DNA of 64,000 nucleotides from Sphingobium yanoikuyae (GCF_013001025.1 NZ_CP053021.1:1178001-1242000), one strand, 5' to 3'. Shown: positions 17,755 to 28,005, numbered from the stretch's first letter. Program-made: numbers and translations. Notes: generated by a model from the sequence alone, not told the origin.

Positions 17755-18405
17755 TCAGAAGCCGTAGCGGATCGACATTTCGGCGCTGCGCCGGGCTTCT
17801 TCGTTGCGGACTGCTGCAAGATCGCTCGGCGCCGTCCGATCGGTCAGCCGGTGGAGCAAGAACTGGCCGAAATTCCATTCGCCCAGATCCGACGCGGCGT
17901 TGATATGGCCGCTTTCGCCCGCGTCGGCGAACTGACTGCCCCAGAATTGGGCGAGCCGCCGGGCGCTGGCAAAGTCGATATAGGGATCGTTGCGGCTGGC
18001 GACGACGATCGAGGGGAAGGGGAGTAGCCCCTTGGGCGTGGGGCCGAAGCCGACGAGGCGGCGGTCGACCGCGCCGCTGTCCACTTCCGGCGGCGCCACC
18101 AGCAGGGTGCCGGCCACCTTGTCCCGCAACTGTCCGGTTTCGAACGCTGCCCACCAGGCGACCGCATGGCAGCCAAGGCTGTGCGCGGCCAGGATCACCG
18201 GCCCGTTTACCTGGGCGATGGCATGGCCCAGATTGGTGATCCAGGCATTGCGATGGGGCGCGTCCCAGCTGCCCAGTTCGACCCGATGGCAGTCGGGAAG
18301 CGACTGTTCCCAAAGGCTTTGCCAATGGCCAGGGCCGCTGTTCATCAGGCCGGGCACGGTCAGGATGGTGGGGGTCTGGTCATCCGACAGGGTGTGAATC
18401 GTCAT
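17755..18405 (-). CDS. RBBP9/YdeN-type alpha/beta hydrolase
   Basis: A 216-aa serine hydrolase. The opening TILTVPGLMNSGPGHWQ and the nucleophile AAHSLGCHA are characteristic of the RBBP9/YdeN family. The acidic residue in SRNDPYI and the late histidine in ESGHINA complete the triad. The start is fixed by GGAGG six bases before the ATG at 18405. The natural substrate is unknown. It is monocistronic. Confidence 0.82.
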   Translation of the reverse strand: MTIHTLSDDQTPTILTVPGLMNSGPGHWQSLWEQSLPDCHRVELGSWDAPHRNAWITNLGHAIAQVNGPVILAAHSLGCHAVAWWAAFETGQLRDKVAGTLLVAPPEVDSGAVDRRLVGFGPTPKGLLPFPSIVVASRNDPYIDFASARRLAQFWGSQFADAGESGHINAASDLGEWNFGQFLLHRLTDRTAPSDLAAVRNEEARRSAEMSIRYGF

Positions 18406-18686
18406 CTGCACCTCCAAATCTATGGGGTGATTTTATCACTACTGATTTGATTGACAATAAAGCTTTCCTGATGCGTGGCGAAGCTGTGGTGGATTGCGTT
18501 GCGCGAAAAATGCCAAATATAAAAATATAACGCCGACTGTTGGTGTAATTTTCGTGCGATAAATATGATCTGCGCGAACTGGAGTCCGATTTTCCGGGCT
18601 TTCGGCAAATTGGCACGGCCCCTGCAATGCTCCTGGCACGACCCGATCGGGGTCGCGGAACGAGATTTCAGGGAAGGAATTTGCTC

Positions 18687-18935
18687 ATGAAGACCATCGC
18701 CATCATCGCCGCTGCTGCCGCCATGACCGTTGCTGCCGCGCCGGCCTTCGCCCAGCCGGAAGGCAAGTTTGGCAACGCCAAGGTCAGCTATGAAGAAAAG
18801 ACCGACCGCTACTGCTTCCGCGAAACGCGCGCCAATTCACGCATCCCGCTGGTCGATTGCCGCAGCAAGCAGGACTGGGCCGACGCGGGCCTGACCATCA
18901 GCCGCAAGCCGGCCGTCCAGTTGGCCCAGCGCTGA
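18687..18935 (+). CDS. Small exported protein, duplicate A
   Basis: An 82-aa protein with a clear Sec signal peptide cut near AFAQ, leaving about 59 residues. The mature part has two cysteines (YCFRE and VDCRSKQDW) that could form a disulfide. AGGGAAGGAA precedes the start. The next gene is a close tandem copy, matching also in the ribosome-binding region. I do not recognise the family; periplasmic location is the only firm prediction. Confidence 0.75.
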   Translation: MKTIAIIAAAAAMTVAAAPAFAQPEGKFGNAKVSYEEKTDRYCFRETRANSRIPLVDCRSKQDWADAGLTISRKPAVQLAQR

Positions 18936-18980
18936 GCGCCGGCACCACCGATCCATCAAAATCAGGGAAGGAATTTGCTC

Positions 18981-19223
18981 ATGAAGACCATCGCCATCAT
19001 CGCCGCCGCTGCCGCCATGACCGTTGCCGCCACGCCGGCCTTCGCCCAGCCCGTGGGCAAGTTTGGCAACGTCAGCTATGAAGAGAAAACCGACCGCTAC
19101 TGCTTCCGCGAAGTGCAGCCGAGCACGCTGGTGCCGCGCGTCGATTGCCGCAGCAGGCAGGATTGGGCCGACGCGGGCCTGACCATCAGCCGCAAGTCGG
19201 CCGTCCAGCTTGCCCGGCGCTGA
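18981..19223 (+). CDS. Small exported protein, duplicate B
   Basis: An 80-aa paralogue of the preceding gene: same signal peptide apart from one residue, same two cysteines, same ending (AGLTISRKSAVQLARR versus KPAVQLAQR). It lacks two residues after the signal peptide and differs most in the segment between the cysteines. The 5' leader and RBS are duplicated too, so the unit of duplication included the translation signals. Function unknown. Confidence 0.75.
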   Translation: MKTIAIIAAAAAMTVAATPAFAQPVGKFGNVSYEEKTDRYCFREVQPSTLVPRVDCRSRQDWADAGLTISRKSAVQLARR

Positions 19224-19231
19224 GGCGCAGT

Positions 19232-19259
19232 GCCTCCCGGCGAGAGGAAGCCGGGAGGC
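19232..19259 (+). terminator. Hairpin after the duplicated small genes
   Basis: A perfect 10-bp stem GCCTCCCGGC / GCCGGGAGGC with an 8-nt loop starts 9 bp after the second small gene. No T-run follows; it may stabilise the transcript end. Confidence 0.5.
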
Positions 19260-19400
19260 TGCCCAGATGGGGCGGATTTTGCGGCAGGTCGCGCCAGACC
19301 CGCGATCAACGCCGGAACGGCGTCGCCCCGATGTCGTTGGTTCGACGGACGCGGCCCGCGCATGGTTATCACGGGGCGGCCTGCGACCGATGGAGCGTCC

Positions 19401-19437
19401 CGTCCCGCCTTCCGGGGCAAAGGCGGGACGCTTTTTC
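19401..19437 (+). terminator. Rho-independent terminator
   Basis: An 11-bp perfect stem (CGTCCCGCCTT and its complement) with an 8-nt loop is followed directly by CTTTTTCC. This is a standard intrinsic terminator on the plus strand, downstream of the duplicated small exported proteins. Confidence 0.7.
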
Positions 19438-19942
19438 CGTGTTACGCTGCTGCGAGCTGCGGTAATTGGCCGGACCGATCCGGATTCTTTCTGAAAATTG
19501 ATGGCGGGTCTCGACCGGAAATCGACGCGACAGTCGAAGTTCACAGTGTCGTGAGGCTGATTTCGGGGAAAAGCACCGGTGATGCTCCTGCGACGCGCCG
19601 ACGGCGCGCCTGTGAAGCGACACGCGCATCGAAATCGGGTCATCACCACGCCTCGGTGACGCGACAGTGGGGCGACAGTGAAGCGACGCCCGTGCGCCAG
19701 CAGGCGGTTGCGGAGCGACCGCGAGATGGCGTGAAGATCGTGTGATTGATCCATTTCCAAGGGTAGATCAGAGAAAGGCGGAGTAGGACAGCTGAGTTAG
19801 GCGGTCTGGAAGCGACCATTCTTGGCCACTCCCCAAAATCTTCCGTATCGCTGAAACCGGACACTCATTCAGGTGGCACATTGAAGGCTGCATCACCAAA
19901 TCTAGCCAATAAAGCTTATTGAGGGATCGCAACAGCCGGGCG
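19438..19942. other. Intergenic stretch without a recognisable gene
   Basis: About 500 bp between the terminator and the next gene's stop. It contains repeat copy 2 (19524-19553) and several scattered GCGACAGT words (19526-19680). I see no coding region with plausible composition or RBS. Confidence 0.5.
19524..19553 (-). repeat. Interspersed repeat, copy 2
   Basis: Inverted copy of the element at 60-90: the same 17-bp core (19537-19553, minus strand) followed by CGACTGTCGCGTC. Neighbouring GCGACAGT words suggest further decayed copies. Confidence 0.5.
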
Positions 19943-20821
19943 TTACTTGTCCTGCTTACATGCAAGATCGGCGGCGAAGACCCTCCAGCCGGCAACCAAT
20001 GCGTCGCGTTGACGACTCGAGCCGCCGTTCACAATTGATCCGAAGCTCTCGCCGGTGATTTGATTGAGCACCGCATCAAGTCCATCCACGACCTGCTCTG
20101 GCCCGTAGTGACGCATCCCCTCGAACGCGTCTGGGGCGTGGTTCACGAGGGAGATCGCCTGCGTGCGTAGATGGCGACGATCATCCATCTGCGCAATGAT
20201 AGCAGGCACTGCTACATTACCCAACGCTTCAAGCTGGTCGAATACATGCTGTTGCCGATCGCCATCGACTTGACCGAGACTGGCGATGAGCGCGCGCACC
20301 TTCGCGAAGTGGGGAAGCGTGGTATTGGCCCGCCACGATGCGACGATCTTCGCCTGCCGTGAAGCTTCGGCGCGTGTAGCGGCGACCGTCAGGTCAGTCG
20401 CCCGCTTCAATGCGTCCGGCGTATAGCCAGCGAAGTATAGGCTAACAGGACCATCATCTCCTCGGTTAAGAAATAGGATGGCCGGTTCGCCCGCTAAGCC
20501 AAGCATTGCAGCATTAGATGGCTTGTATGTGGCATCCTGCGGATAGAAGCGGACAGTCGCACTGCTCATGCCTTCGCCTTTCACGACGCTCTCGACCTTT
20601 ATAGGGATGTCCAGATACCCCGGTGACGGCTTTGCCGCTTCCTCGGTAAGTCGTTGCTTCGACACATCCATCTTGCCGATAAGCACAATGCTGGACCCAG
20701 CGAGCAGCGTGGCGAGCTTTGGGTCCGATGGGCAGAGGCGCGCTGAGGTAGGCGAGGAGTTGGAGATTGGAGAGACGCCGAATCCAAAAACAATCGCGAG
20801 AAGTGTAATCCGCATGATCAT
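19943..20821 (-). CDS. Hypothetical exported protein
   Basis: A 292-aa protein with an N-terminal hydrophobic signal (ITLLAIVFGFGVS). The N-terminal half after the signal resembles the beta-rich segments of proteins that carry a KVESVVKG-type stretch, and the C-terminal half is helical (FDQLEALGNVAVPAIIAQMDD), reminiscent of a HEAT-like repeat. I do not recognise a named family. Base composition is lower in GC than the neighbours, and it sits between repeat-rich intergenic regions, which suggests relatively recent acquisition. ATG at 20815 is an alternative start. Confidence 0.6.
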   Translation of the reverse strand: MIMRITLLAIVFGFGVSPISNSSPTSARLCPSDPKLATLLAGSSIVLIGKMDVSKQRLTEEAAKPSPGYLDIPIKVESVVKGEGMSSATVRFYPQDATYKPSNAAMLGLAGEPAILFLNRGDDGPVSLYFAGYTPDALKRATDLTVAATRAEASRQAKIVASWRANTTLPHFAKVRALIASLGQVDGDRQQHVFDQLEALGNVAVPAIIAQMDDRRHLRTQAISLVNHAPDAFEGMRHYGPEQVVDGLDAVLNQITGESFGSIVNGGSSRQRDALVAGWRVFAADLACKQDK

Positions 20822-20960
20822 GATGATGACGATGCCACTTCCGGCGCACGCTCGCTATCGACGATTGTTGCCGCTTGATTTTTACTGTCCAAGGTAAGCT
20901 ATCGTCGCTCCTCTCTCCAAAAGCTGACTGTCGCAAATCCACCCGCAGCGGACGTTTCTA

Positions 20961-21107
20961 ATTCCTCCCCAAGCTTGCCTTGGGGAGTTCAATGGAGACA
21001 CGTGTCTCCATTGAACAGTGCGCAGCGCTGACGGAGGGGCTATGCCGCAAACGCACCTCTCTCGCCTTCGGCGGTCGCCCTCCCCAAGCAAGCTTGGGGA
21101 GGATTAT
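20961..21107. repeat. REP/MITE-like element: nested inverted repeats with a 30-bp palindrome
   Basis: Outer inverted arms (about 26 bp, beginning CCTCCCCAAGCTTG, at 20961-20987 and 21082-21107) enclose a 30-bp perfect palindrome at 20987-21016 (half-site GTTCAATGGAGACAC) and about 65 bp of GC-rich spacer. No gene lies inside. This layout suggests a non-coding mobile repeat. Confidence 0.6.
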
Positions 21108-21184
21108 CGGGCAGTCCGCTCTCCACCCCATTCCGCCACGCGATCAGGTGTGGTGACACTTGCTTTGCCGGGTCTGGGCCTTTC

Positions 21185-22582
21185 TCACGGCAGCGCCGGC
21201 GCTGCCCCATGCGCTTCGCCCATGCGGCGGATGGCGGTGACCTTGGCGTGGAGCGGGGACCAGTCGTCGGACTGGTCGATCGCGCTCCAGATCGCTTCCA
21301 CCTCGTCGATATGCATGGAGCAGGGCGCCGCGTCCGACCAATAGGCGTGGTCGCGGGCGCCAGGGACGGGCGGGTGGTCGGCCAGCGTGTCGCGCAGTTC
21401 GGCCCAGATGGGTTCGCTGTAACGCGCCGGATTGCGGGGCGTGCCGCCGCGCCAGTCGTGAAAGAATGTATCGATCGGCGTCGCGGTGGTCATCATCGCG
21501 CGCACGGCGGTTTCGGTCATGGCGGCACTGTCCGCACCCGGCAGGACGCCGAGGCGCCAGCAGAAGCGGCGCTGCATCGCCTGCGCATAGAGGGCGGGGA
21601 AGCGTTCGAGCTGTTCGATCAGCGGCGGGCCTTCGGTAAGCGGCCGCAGCGACACGGCGAGCTGGGCGACGTCCCAGTGGATCGCCTCGGCCTGGCGGGC
21701 GAAGGCGTAGAGGCCGGCATGGTCGAAATAGGCGGCGGTGAAGCCCGCGTCCCAGAGCGGCGTGAAGCGCCAGGGGCCATAGTCGAAGCTTTCGCCGGTC
21801 ACATTGATATTGTCGCTGTTGAGTACGCCATGGACGAAGCCGGCGACCATGTAGCTGGCGGCCAGGTCGGCGGTGCGATCGACTACGCGGCCGAGCAGTT
21901 GGGCGGGCGGGTTGTCGCCGGGTTGTTCCCCATAGAGGCGGGTGAGGGCATAGTCGGTCAATTTTTCGAGCAGCCCATTATCCTCGATATAGGCGGCGCG
22001 CTGGAAGCTGCCGATGCGGATATGCGAATGGCTGAGGCGGACCATCGCCGCGCCGCGCGTGGGCGAGGGTTCGTCATTGCGCTCCAGCGCTTCGCCGGTC
22101 TCGATGATCGAGAAGGTCTTCGACGTGTTGGCGCCCAGCGCCTCCAGCATCTCGGTCGCCAAAATCTCGCGCACGCCGCCCTTGAGCGTCAGGCGCCCAT
22201 CGCCGAAGCGGCTATAGGGGGTCTGGCCCGATCCCTTGGTGCCAAGGTCGAGCAGGCGGCCGTCCGCGTCGCGCATCTGGGCGAAGAGGAAGCCGCGGCC
22301 GTCGCCGATATCGGGATTATAATGGCGGAACTGATGGCCATGGTAACGCAGGGCAAGCGGCTGGGGGAGCGTGTCGGGCAGGGGCGCGAAGCGGCCGAAA
22401 TGGGCGATCCATTCGGCGTCGCTCAGATGATCGAGGCCGACGGTGGCGGCGGCGCGGTCATTGCGGAACCGCAACAGGGTCTGTGGAAAGTCCGCAGCAT
22501 GCACCGGATCGGCGATGTCGGGCATCAGCGCGGTGATTTCCGTGGCGGGGTGGTAATTGGCGGCTTGCGGCTTGTTGTCCAT
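21185..22582 (-). CDS. selO: Protein adenylyltransferase SelO (YdiU)
   Basis: Pseudokinase-fold enzyme of 465 aa that transfers AMP from ATP to protein hydroxyls, linked to redox stress in characterised members. The family signatures are present: YHGHQF, GDGRGFLFAQ, LGTKGSGQTPYSR with the nucleotide-binding lysine, and HGVLNSDNINVTGESFDYGP with the metal-binding residues. It is slightly shorter than the E. coli protein at the C-terminus. It is divergent from an alpha/beta hydrolase gene, with starts only 38 bp apart. Confidence 0.92.
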   Translation of the reverse strand: MDNKPQAANYHPATEITALMPDIADPVHAADFPQTLLRFRNDRAAATVGLDHLSDAEWIAHFGRFAPLPDTLPQPLALRYHGHQFRHYNPDIGDGRGFLFAQMRDADGRLLDLGTKGSGQTPYSRFGDGRLTLKGGVREILATEMLEALGANTSKTFSIIETGEALERNDEPSPTRGAAMVRLSHSHIRIGSFQRAAYIEDNGLLEKLTDYALTRLYGEQPGDNPPAQLLGRVVDRTADLAASYMVAGFVHGVLNSDNINVTGESFDYGPWRFTPLWDAGFTAAYFDHAGLYAFARQAEAIHWDVAQLAVSLRPLTEGPPLIEQLERFPALYAQAMQRRFCWRLGVLPGADSAAMTETAVRAMMTTATPIDTFFHDWRGGTPRNPARYSEPIWAELRDTLADHPPVPGARDHAYWSDAAPCSMHIDEVEAIWSAIDQSDDWSPLHAKVTAIRRMGEAHGAAPALP

Positions 22583-22619
22583 GCGGCGATATGGGGGAGC
22601 ATGGGCGGAAGGATCAAGC

Positions 22620-23489
22620 TTGACCGGCTATAGTGACGCATATTGGTGGTCCCCGGATGGACTGCGGCTGCATTATCGCGACTATGCGGGCGGCGAGGAC
22701 GGGCGGCCGCCCGTGCTGTGCCTGCCGGGGCTGACCCGCAATGCGCGCGATTTCGAGCCGCTGGCGCAGCGGCTGGCGGGCGAGTGGCGGGTGATCTGCC
22801 CGGATATGCGGGGGCGCGCGGAAAGCGCCTACGCCAAGGATCCGATGAGCTATGTGCCGCTCACCTATTTGCAGGATATCGGCCGGTTGCTGGCGGATCT
22901 GGCGATCACCCGCTTCGTGGCGGTCGGCACGTCGCTGGGCGGGATCATCACGATGCTGATCGCGGCGACCCATCGCGAATGGCTGGCGGGCGCGGTGCTG
23001 AACGATGTCGGCCCGACGCTGGACGAGGCGGGGCTGGAGCGGATTCGCGGCTATGTCGGCGTCGGCCAGTCGCACCCGAGCTGGGTCCATGCGGCCCGCG
23101 CGCTGGAGGAGGCGAATGGCGATGTCTATCCGGCCTATGGGCTGGAGCAGTGGCTGGCGATGGCCAAGCGGCTCTATCGGCTGAACAGCGGCGGGCGGAT
23201 CGTGCTCGACTATGACATGCGCATCGCCGAGCCGCTGCGCGCGCCGGGCGGCGAGGCCGGTGTCGACATGTGGCCGGTGATGGCGGCGTTTCAGGGCATT
23301 CCGACCCTGTTGCTGCGTGGCGGCCGATCGGACCTGCTGAGTGCGTCGACGGCGGAGCGGATGGCGCGCGAGGTGGGGCCAAGCGCGGAACTGGTGACGG
23401 TGCCCGATGTCGGCCATGCGCCGGCACTGGACGAGCCGGAGGCCGCGGCCGGGATCGACCGTTTGCTGGAGCGCGTGCTGCGTGGTTGA
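22620..23489 (+). CDS. Alpha/beta hydrolase
   Basis: About 289 aa. The oxyanion segment CLPGLTRNARDF, the elbow VGTSLGG, the acid in LRGGRSDLL and the final VGHAP histidine make a complete catalytic triad. TTG at 22620 is preferred as start because GGAAGGA precedes it and no plausible ATG lies nearby except one that would overlap the selO start (22581). The substrate is unknown. Its end overlaps the glycosyltransferase start by 8 bp, so the pair is cotranscribed. Confidence 0.8.
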   Translation: MTGYSDAYWWSPDGLRLHYRDYAGGEDGRPPVLCLPGLTRNARDFEPLAQRLAGEWRVICPDMRGRAESAYAKDPMSYVPLTYLQDIGRLLADLAITRFVAVGTSLGGIITMLIAATHREWLAGAVLNDVGPTLDEAGLERIRGYVGVGQSHPSWVHAARALEEANGDVYPAYGLEQWLAMAKRLYRLNSGGRIVLDYDMRIAEPLRAPGGEAGVDMWPVMAAFQGIPTLLLRGGRSDLLSASTAERMAREVGPSAELVTVPDVGHAPALDEPEAAAGIDRLLERVLRG

Positions 23490-24636
23490 TGGCGGCGGCG
23501 TGAGGCGGGGCGATCCGCCGCGCATCCTGCATATCCATGGCAGCTTCACGCTGGGCGGCAAGGAAGCCCGCGCGATCCGGCTGATGAACATCTGGGGCGA
23601 CAAGGCGCGGCACAGCATCGTCAGCGCCGCGCCCGAGGCGCTCGGTGCCCGCAGCGCGATCGCGCCGCAGGTGCCGGTCGATTTTCCCCAAGCGCCGCCC
23701 TTTGCCGGGCGGCCGGGGCTGGCGCGGTTCCGCGCGATCGCGCAGTTCCTGTCCGGCTATGACCTGGTGCTGGGCTATAATTGGGGGGCGATGGACGGGG
23801 TGATGGCGCACCGGCTGTTCGCCCGGTCGATGCGCCTGCCGCCGCTGATCCATCATGAGGATGGCTTCAACGCCGATGAGGCGGCGGGGCTGAAGCCGCA
23901 GCGCAATCTCTATCGGCGCATGGCGCTGGGGCGGGCGCAGGCGCTGGTCGTGCCCTCGGCCCGGCTGGAGCAGATCGCGCATCAGGCGTGGAAGCAGCCG
24001 GCCGGCAAGGTGCATCTGATCCGCAACGGCATCGATGTGGCGCGCTATGCGCAGGCGCCGGCACCGGATGCGATACCGGGGCTGGTGCGCACGCCGGGCA
24101 AGCTGCTGGTCGGCACGCTGGCGGGGTTGCGCGCGGTTAAGAATATCCCGCGACTGGTGCGCGCGGTGGCGGCCCATCGCGAACGGCTGCAACTGGTGGT
24201 GGTGGGCGAGGGGCCGGAGCGCGACGCGATCCTGGCCGAGGCCGCGGCGCAGGGGCTGGACGATATCTGCCTGGCCGGGTTCATGACCGATCCCTGGCGC
24301 TTCGTCGGCCTGTTCGACATTTTTGCCTTGTCGTCGGACAGCGAGCAGTTCCCGATCTCGCTGGTGGAGGCAATGGCGGCCGGGCTGCCGGTGGCGTCCA
24401 CCGATGTCGGCGATGTCGCCAATATGGTGGCGCCGGCCAATCGTCCCTTTGTCGTGGCGGACGAGAGGGGGCTGGCCGACGCGCTGGGGACGCTGGCCGC
24501 CGACCCGGAATTGCGCGCCGCATTGGGGGCGGCAAACCGGGCGCGGGCGCAGCGCGATTATGACGAAAAGACCATGGTCGACGCCTATGCCGCATTATAT
24601 GGCGAGGCTCTGGCCAGCCCCCACATTTTGCGCTAG
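23482..24636 (+). CDS. Family 4 (GT-B) glycosyltransferase
   Basis: A 384-aa sugar transferase. The N-terminal acceptor domain opens ILHIHGSFTLGGKEARA. The C-terminal donor domain has VGTLAGLRAVKN, VVVGEGPERD and the EX7E-type block SSDSEQFPISLVEAMAAG. The GTG start at 23482 overlaps the hydrolase stop. No other envelope-polysaccharide genes are adjacent, so the acceptor is unknown; a lipid- or exopolysaccharide role is the usual inference for this family. Confidence 0.85.
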   Translation: MVDGGGVRRGDPPRILHIHGSFTLGGKEARAIRLMNIWGDKARHSIVSAAPEALGARSAIAPQVPVDFPQAPPFAGRPGLARFRAIAQFLSGYDLVLGYNWGAMDGVMAHRLFARSMRLPPLIHHEDGFNADEAAGLKPQRNLYRRMALGRAQALVVPSARLEQIAHQAWKQPAGKVHLIRNGIDVARYAQAPAPDAIPGLVRTPGKLLVGTLAGLRAVKNIPRLVRAVAAHRERLQLVVVGEGPERDAILAEAAAQGLDDICLAGFMTDPWRFVGLFDIFALSSDSEQFPISLVEAMAAGLPVASTDVGDVANMVAPANRPFVVADERGLADALGTLAADPELRAALGAANRARAQRDYDEKTMVDAYAALYGEALASPHILR

Positions 24637-24729
24637 GGCGCCCTACAGTTCGTCATCCCTGACAAAAACTGTTATAGGACGACATTTCAACCGGTCTGGG
24701 GAGGCCGGTTCATTTCGCGGGAGAAGTCG

Positions 24730-26133
24730 TTGTTCAAGGGTTTGAAACCCATCGTCTATGGTGGCCGTGAAGTCTGGCCGCTGGTCGAAGGTGGCAAGGG
24801 TGTTGCTGTTTCCAACCATGCCAGTTCGGGCGCCTGGGCGGCTGCCGGGGGCATCGGCACGGTATCTGCGGTCAATGCCGACAGCTATGACTCCATGGGC
24901 AATATCATCCCGCAAATCTATCATGGCCGCACCCGCCGCGACCGCCATGAGGAACTGATCGCCTATGCCATCGATGGTGCCGTCGAGCAGGTGAAGCGCG
25001 CCTATGAGATTGCCGGCGGCAAGGGTGCGATCAACATCAACGTGCTGTGGGAAATGGGCGGTGCGCAGCGCGTGCTGCACGGCGTGCTGGAAAAGACCAA
25101 GGGCATGGTCGCCGGCGTCACCTGTGGCGCGGGCATGCCCTACAAGCTCAGCGAAATCGCTGCCTCCTACAATGTCAGCTATCTGCCGATCGTGTCGTCG
25201 GGCCGGGCCTTCCGTGCGCTGTGGAAGCGCGCATATTCCAAGGCGTCGGAATGGCTGGGCGCGGTGGTCTATGAAGATCCCTGGCTGGCCGGCGGCCACA
25301 ACGGCCTGTCCAACGCGGAAGATCCGCGCGCGCCGCAGGACCCCTATCCGCGCGTTCGCGACCTGCGCGCCACGATGCGCGAAGGTGGCATTTCCGACGA
25401 CGTGCCGATCGTCATGGCCGGCGGCGTCTGGGCGCTCAAGGACTGGAACGACTGGATCGACAATCCCGAGCTGGGCGCGATCATGTTCCAGTTCGGCACC
25501 CGTCCGCTGCTGACCCAGGAAAGCCCGATCCCGCAGGACTGGAAGGACCGGCTGATGCAGCTGGAACCGGGCGACGTGCTGCTGCACAAATTCTCGCCCA
25601 CCGGCTTCTACAGCTCGGCGATCCGCAATCCCTTCCTGCGCTCGCTCGAAGCGCGGTCGGACCGCCAGATCCCGTTCAGCACCGAGCAGGCGGGCGATCA
25701 TACCCATCAGCTCGACGCGGGCGTGAAGGGCAAGAATTTCTGGGTGACGGTCGGCGACCTGCTGCGTGCGCGCGAATGGGTGGGCCAAGGCTTCACCTCC
25801 GCGCTCAAGACGCCGGACAACACGCTCGTCTTCGTGACCGAGGAAGAGAAGGCGGAAATCCGCAAGGACCAGACCGACTGCATGGGCTGCCTGTCGCAGT
25901 GCAGCTTCTCCAGCTGGATGGACAGCGAAACCAACTCCACCGGTCGCCTGGCTGATCCGCGCAGCTTCTGCATCCAGAAGTCGCTGCAGGAATCGGTCCA
26001 TGGCGGCGACCTGGACAAGAATCTGCTGTTCGCCGGCCATGCCGCCTATCGCTTCAAGCAGGATCCCTTCTATTCGAACGGGTTCGTGCCGACCGTGAAG
26101 CAGCTGGTCGACCGCATCCTGACCGGCGACTGA
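24730..26133 (+). CDS. Nitronate monooxygenase-family flavin oxidoreductase
   Basis: A 467-aa TIM-barrel flavoprotein of the 2-nitropropane dioxygenase/NMO superfamily. The FMN-binding glycines (VAGVTCGAGMPY, VPIVMAGGVWALKDW) are visible. A C-terminal DCMGCLSQCSF cluster (three Cys) is unusual for plain NMOs and may bind a metal or FeS centre. The TTG start follows GGGAGAAG. The downstream DUF2093 gene overlaps by one base. The real substrate is unclear; nitronate oxidation is family-level knowledge only. Confidence 0.78.
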   Translation: MFKGLKPIVYGGREVWPLVEGGKGVAVSNHASSGAWAAAGGIGTVSAVNADSYDSMGNIIPQIYHGRTRRDRHEELIAYAIDGAVEQVKRAYEIAGGKGAININVLWEMGGAQRVLHGVLEKTKGMVAGVTCGAGMPYKLSEIAASYNVSYLPIVSSGRAFRALWKRAYSKASEWLGAVVYEDPWLAGGHNGLSNAEDPRAPQDPYPRVRDLRATMREGGISDDVPIVMAGGVWALKDWNDWIDNPELGAIMFQFGTRPLLTQESPIPQDWKDRLMQLEPGDVLLHKFSPTGFYSSAIRNPFLRSLEARSDRQIPFSTEQAGDHTHQLDAGVKGKNFWVTVGDLLRAREWVGQGFTSALKTPDNTLVFVTEEEKAEIRKDQTDCMGCLSQCSFSSWMDSETNSTGRLADPRSFCIQKSLQESVHGGDLDKNLLFAGHAAYRFKQDPFYSNGFVPTVKQLVDRILTGD

Positions 26134-26348
26134 TGGCGGCGGATATTCAAGGGCTGGCGGTGCTGCAATATGACACGCCGCATTTCGACGTGGTACGGCC
26201 GGGGCAGTTCGTGCTCTGCGCCGTATCGGGCGCGCGAATCGACCTCGACGACCTGAAATATTGGAGCGCCGAGTTTCAGGAAGCCTATCGCGGGCCGGAG
26301 GAGGCGACGGCCTCCTTCCTGCGCCACCGCGGTGCAGCATTTCGCTGA
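26133..26348 (+). CDS. DUF2093 family protein
   Basis: A 71-aa alphaproteobacterial small protein. LKYWSAEFQEAY and the VLCAVSGARIDLDDL segment are typical of DUF2093. Its ATG overlaps the upstream TGA (TGATG), so it is translationally coupled to the flavoprotein gene. Function unknown. Confidence 0.8.
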   Translation: MAADIQGLAVLQYDTPHFDVVRPGQFVLCAVSGARIDLDDLKYWSAEFQEAYRGPEEATASFLRHRGAAFR

Positions 26349-26565
26349 GCCGCGGTAAGTGCCTGCCACTATTCGGCTTTTTGGCATCGTTCGATTAGTT
26401 GAATGATCGCTGTGCGCTGCAGCGAAAATTTCAAGATGTTGCGATTTCCATTGATCGCCCTGGCGGCACGTTTTGTCGTGAGATTGCTGTTCCCACGTCC
26501 ATTTATCTGATGTATTCTTCCTCAACAGGCGGCGCAGATCGTCTTTTGGGTGAAGGATGTGTCAG

Positions 26566-26655
26566 ATGTCTCGAATTGATGTCTTCGGCGATCGTATCTG
26601 TCTGGTGAGCAGCCTGTTGATCCTGGGCTGGTTCATTTACAACGTGTCCTTCTAA
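26566..26655 (+). CDS. Possible 29-aa membrane peptide
   Basis: In the 518-bp gap between the DUF2093 gene and frmA there is a 29-codon frame beginning MSRIDVFGDRICL. It contains one hydrophobic helix (LVSSLLILGWFIYNV), with GAAGGA about 9 bases before the ATG. It is too short to recognise by family. The rest of the gap shows no gene. Confidence 0.35.
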   Translation: MSRIDVFGDRICLVSSLLILGWFIYNVSF

Positions 26656-26866
26656 ACAGGGCGCGACCGGGAAAGGCAGGGCGATCCATTTGGCGATGCA
26701 AGTCGCTGTATGCGCTTTGTTTTTTTCGGATCCTGCTGGATTTTCCTCTCCTTTTGACAGCGGTATCGGCTGGCAATTGCTGCCGGAACCGATATGAACG
26801 CCGGGAATGCTTTTAACAGGGCGTCCTCGGGGCGCCCGTTCACGCCAGTCATGGGAGTTGCCCGCC

Positions 26867-27979
<1,113 letters not shown>

Positions 27980-28005
27980 CCCGATAACCCAACTGGAGAG
28001 TGACC

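Noticed and set aside
24643..26340. A 565-codon minus-strand frame opposite the flavoprotein gene
   Set aside because: Composition (His/Arg/Ala-rich) and lack of any motif show it is a shadow of the plus-strand gene.
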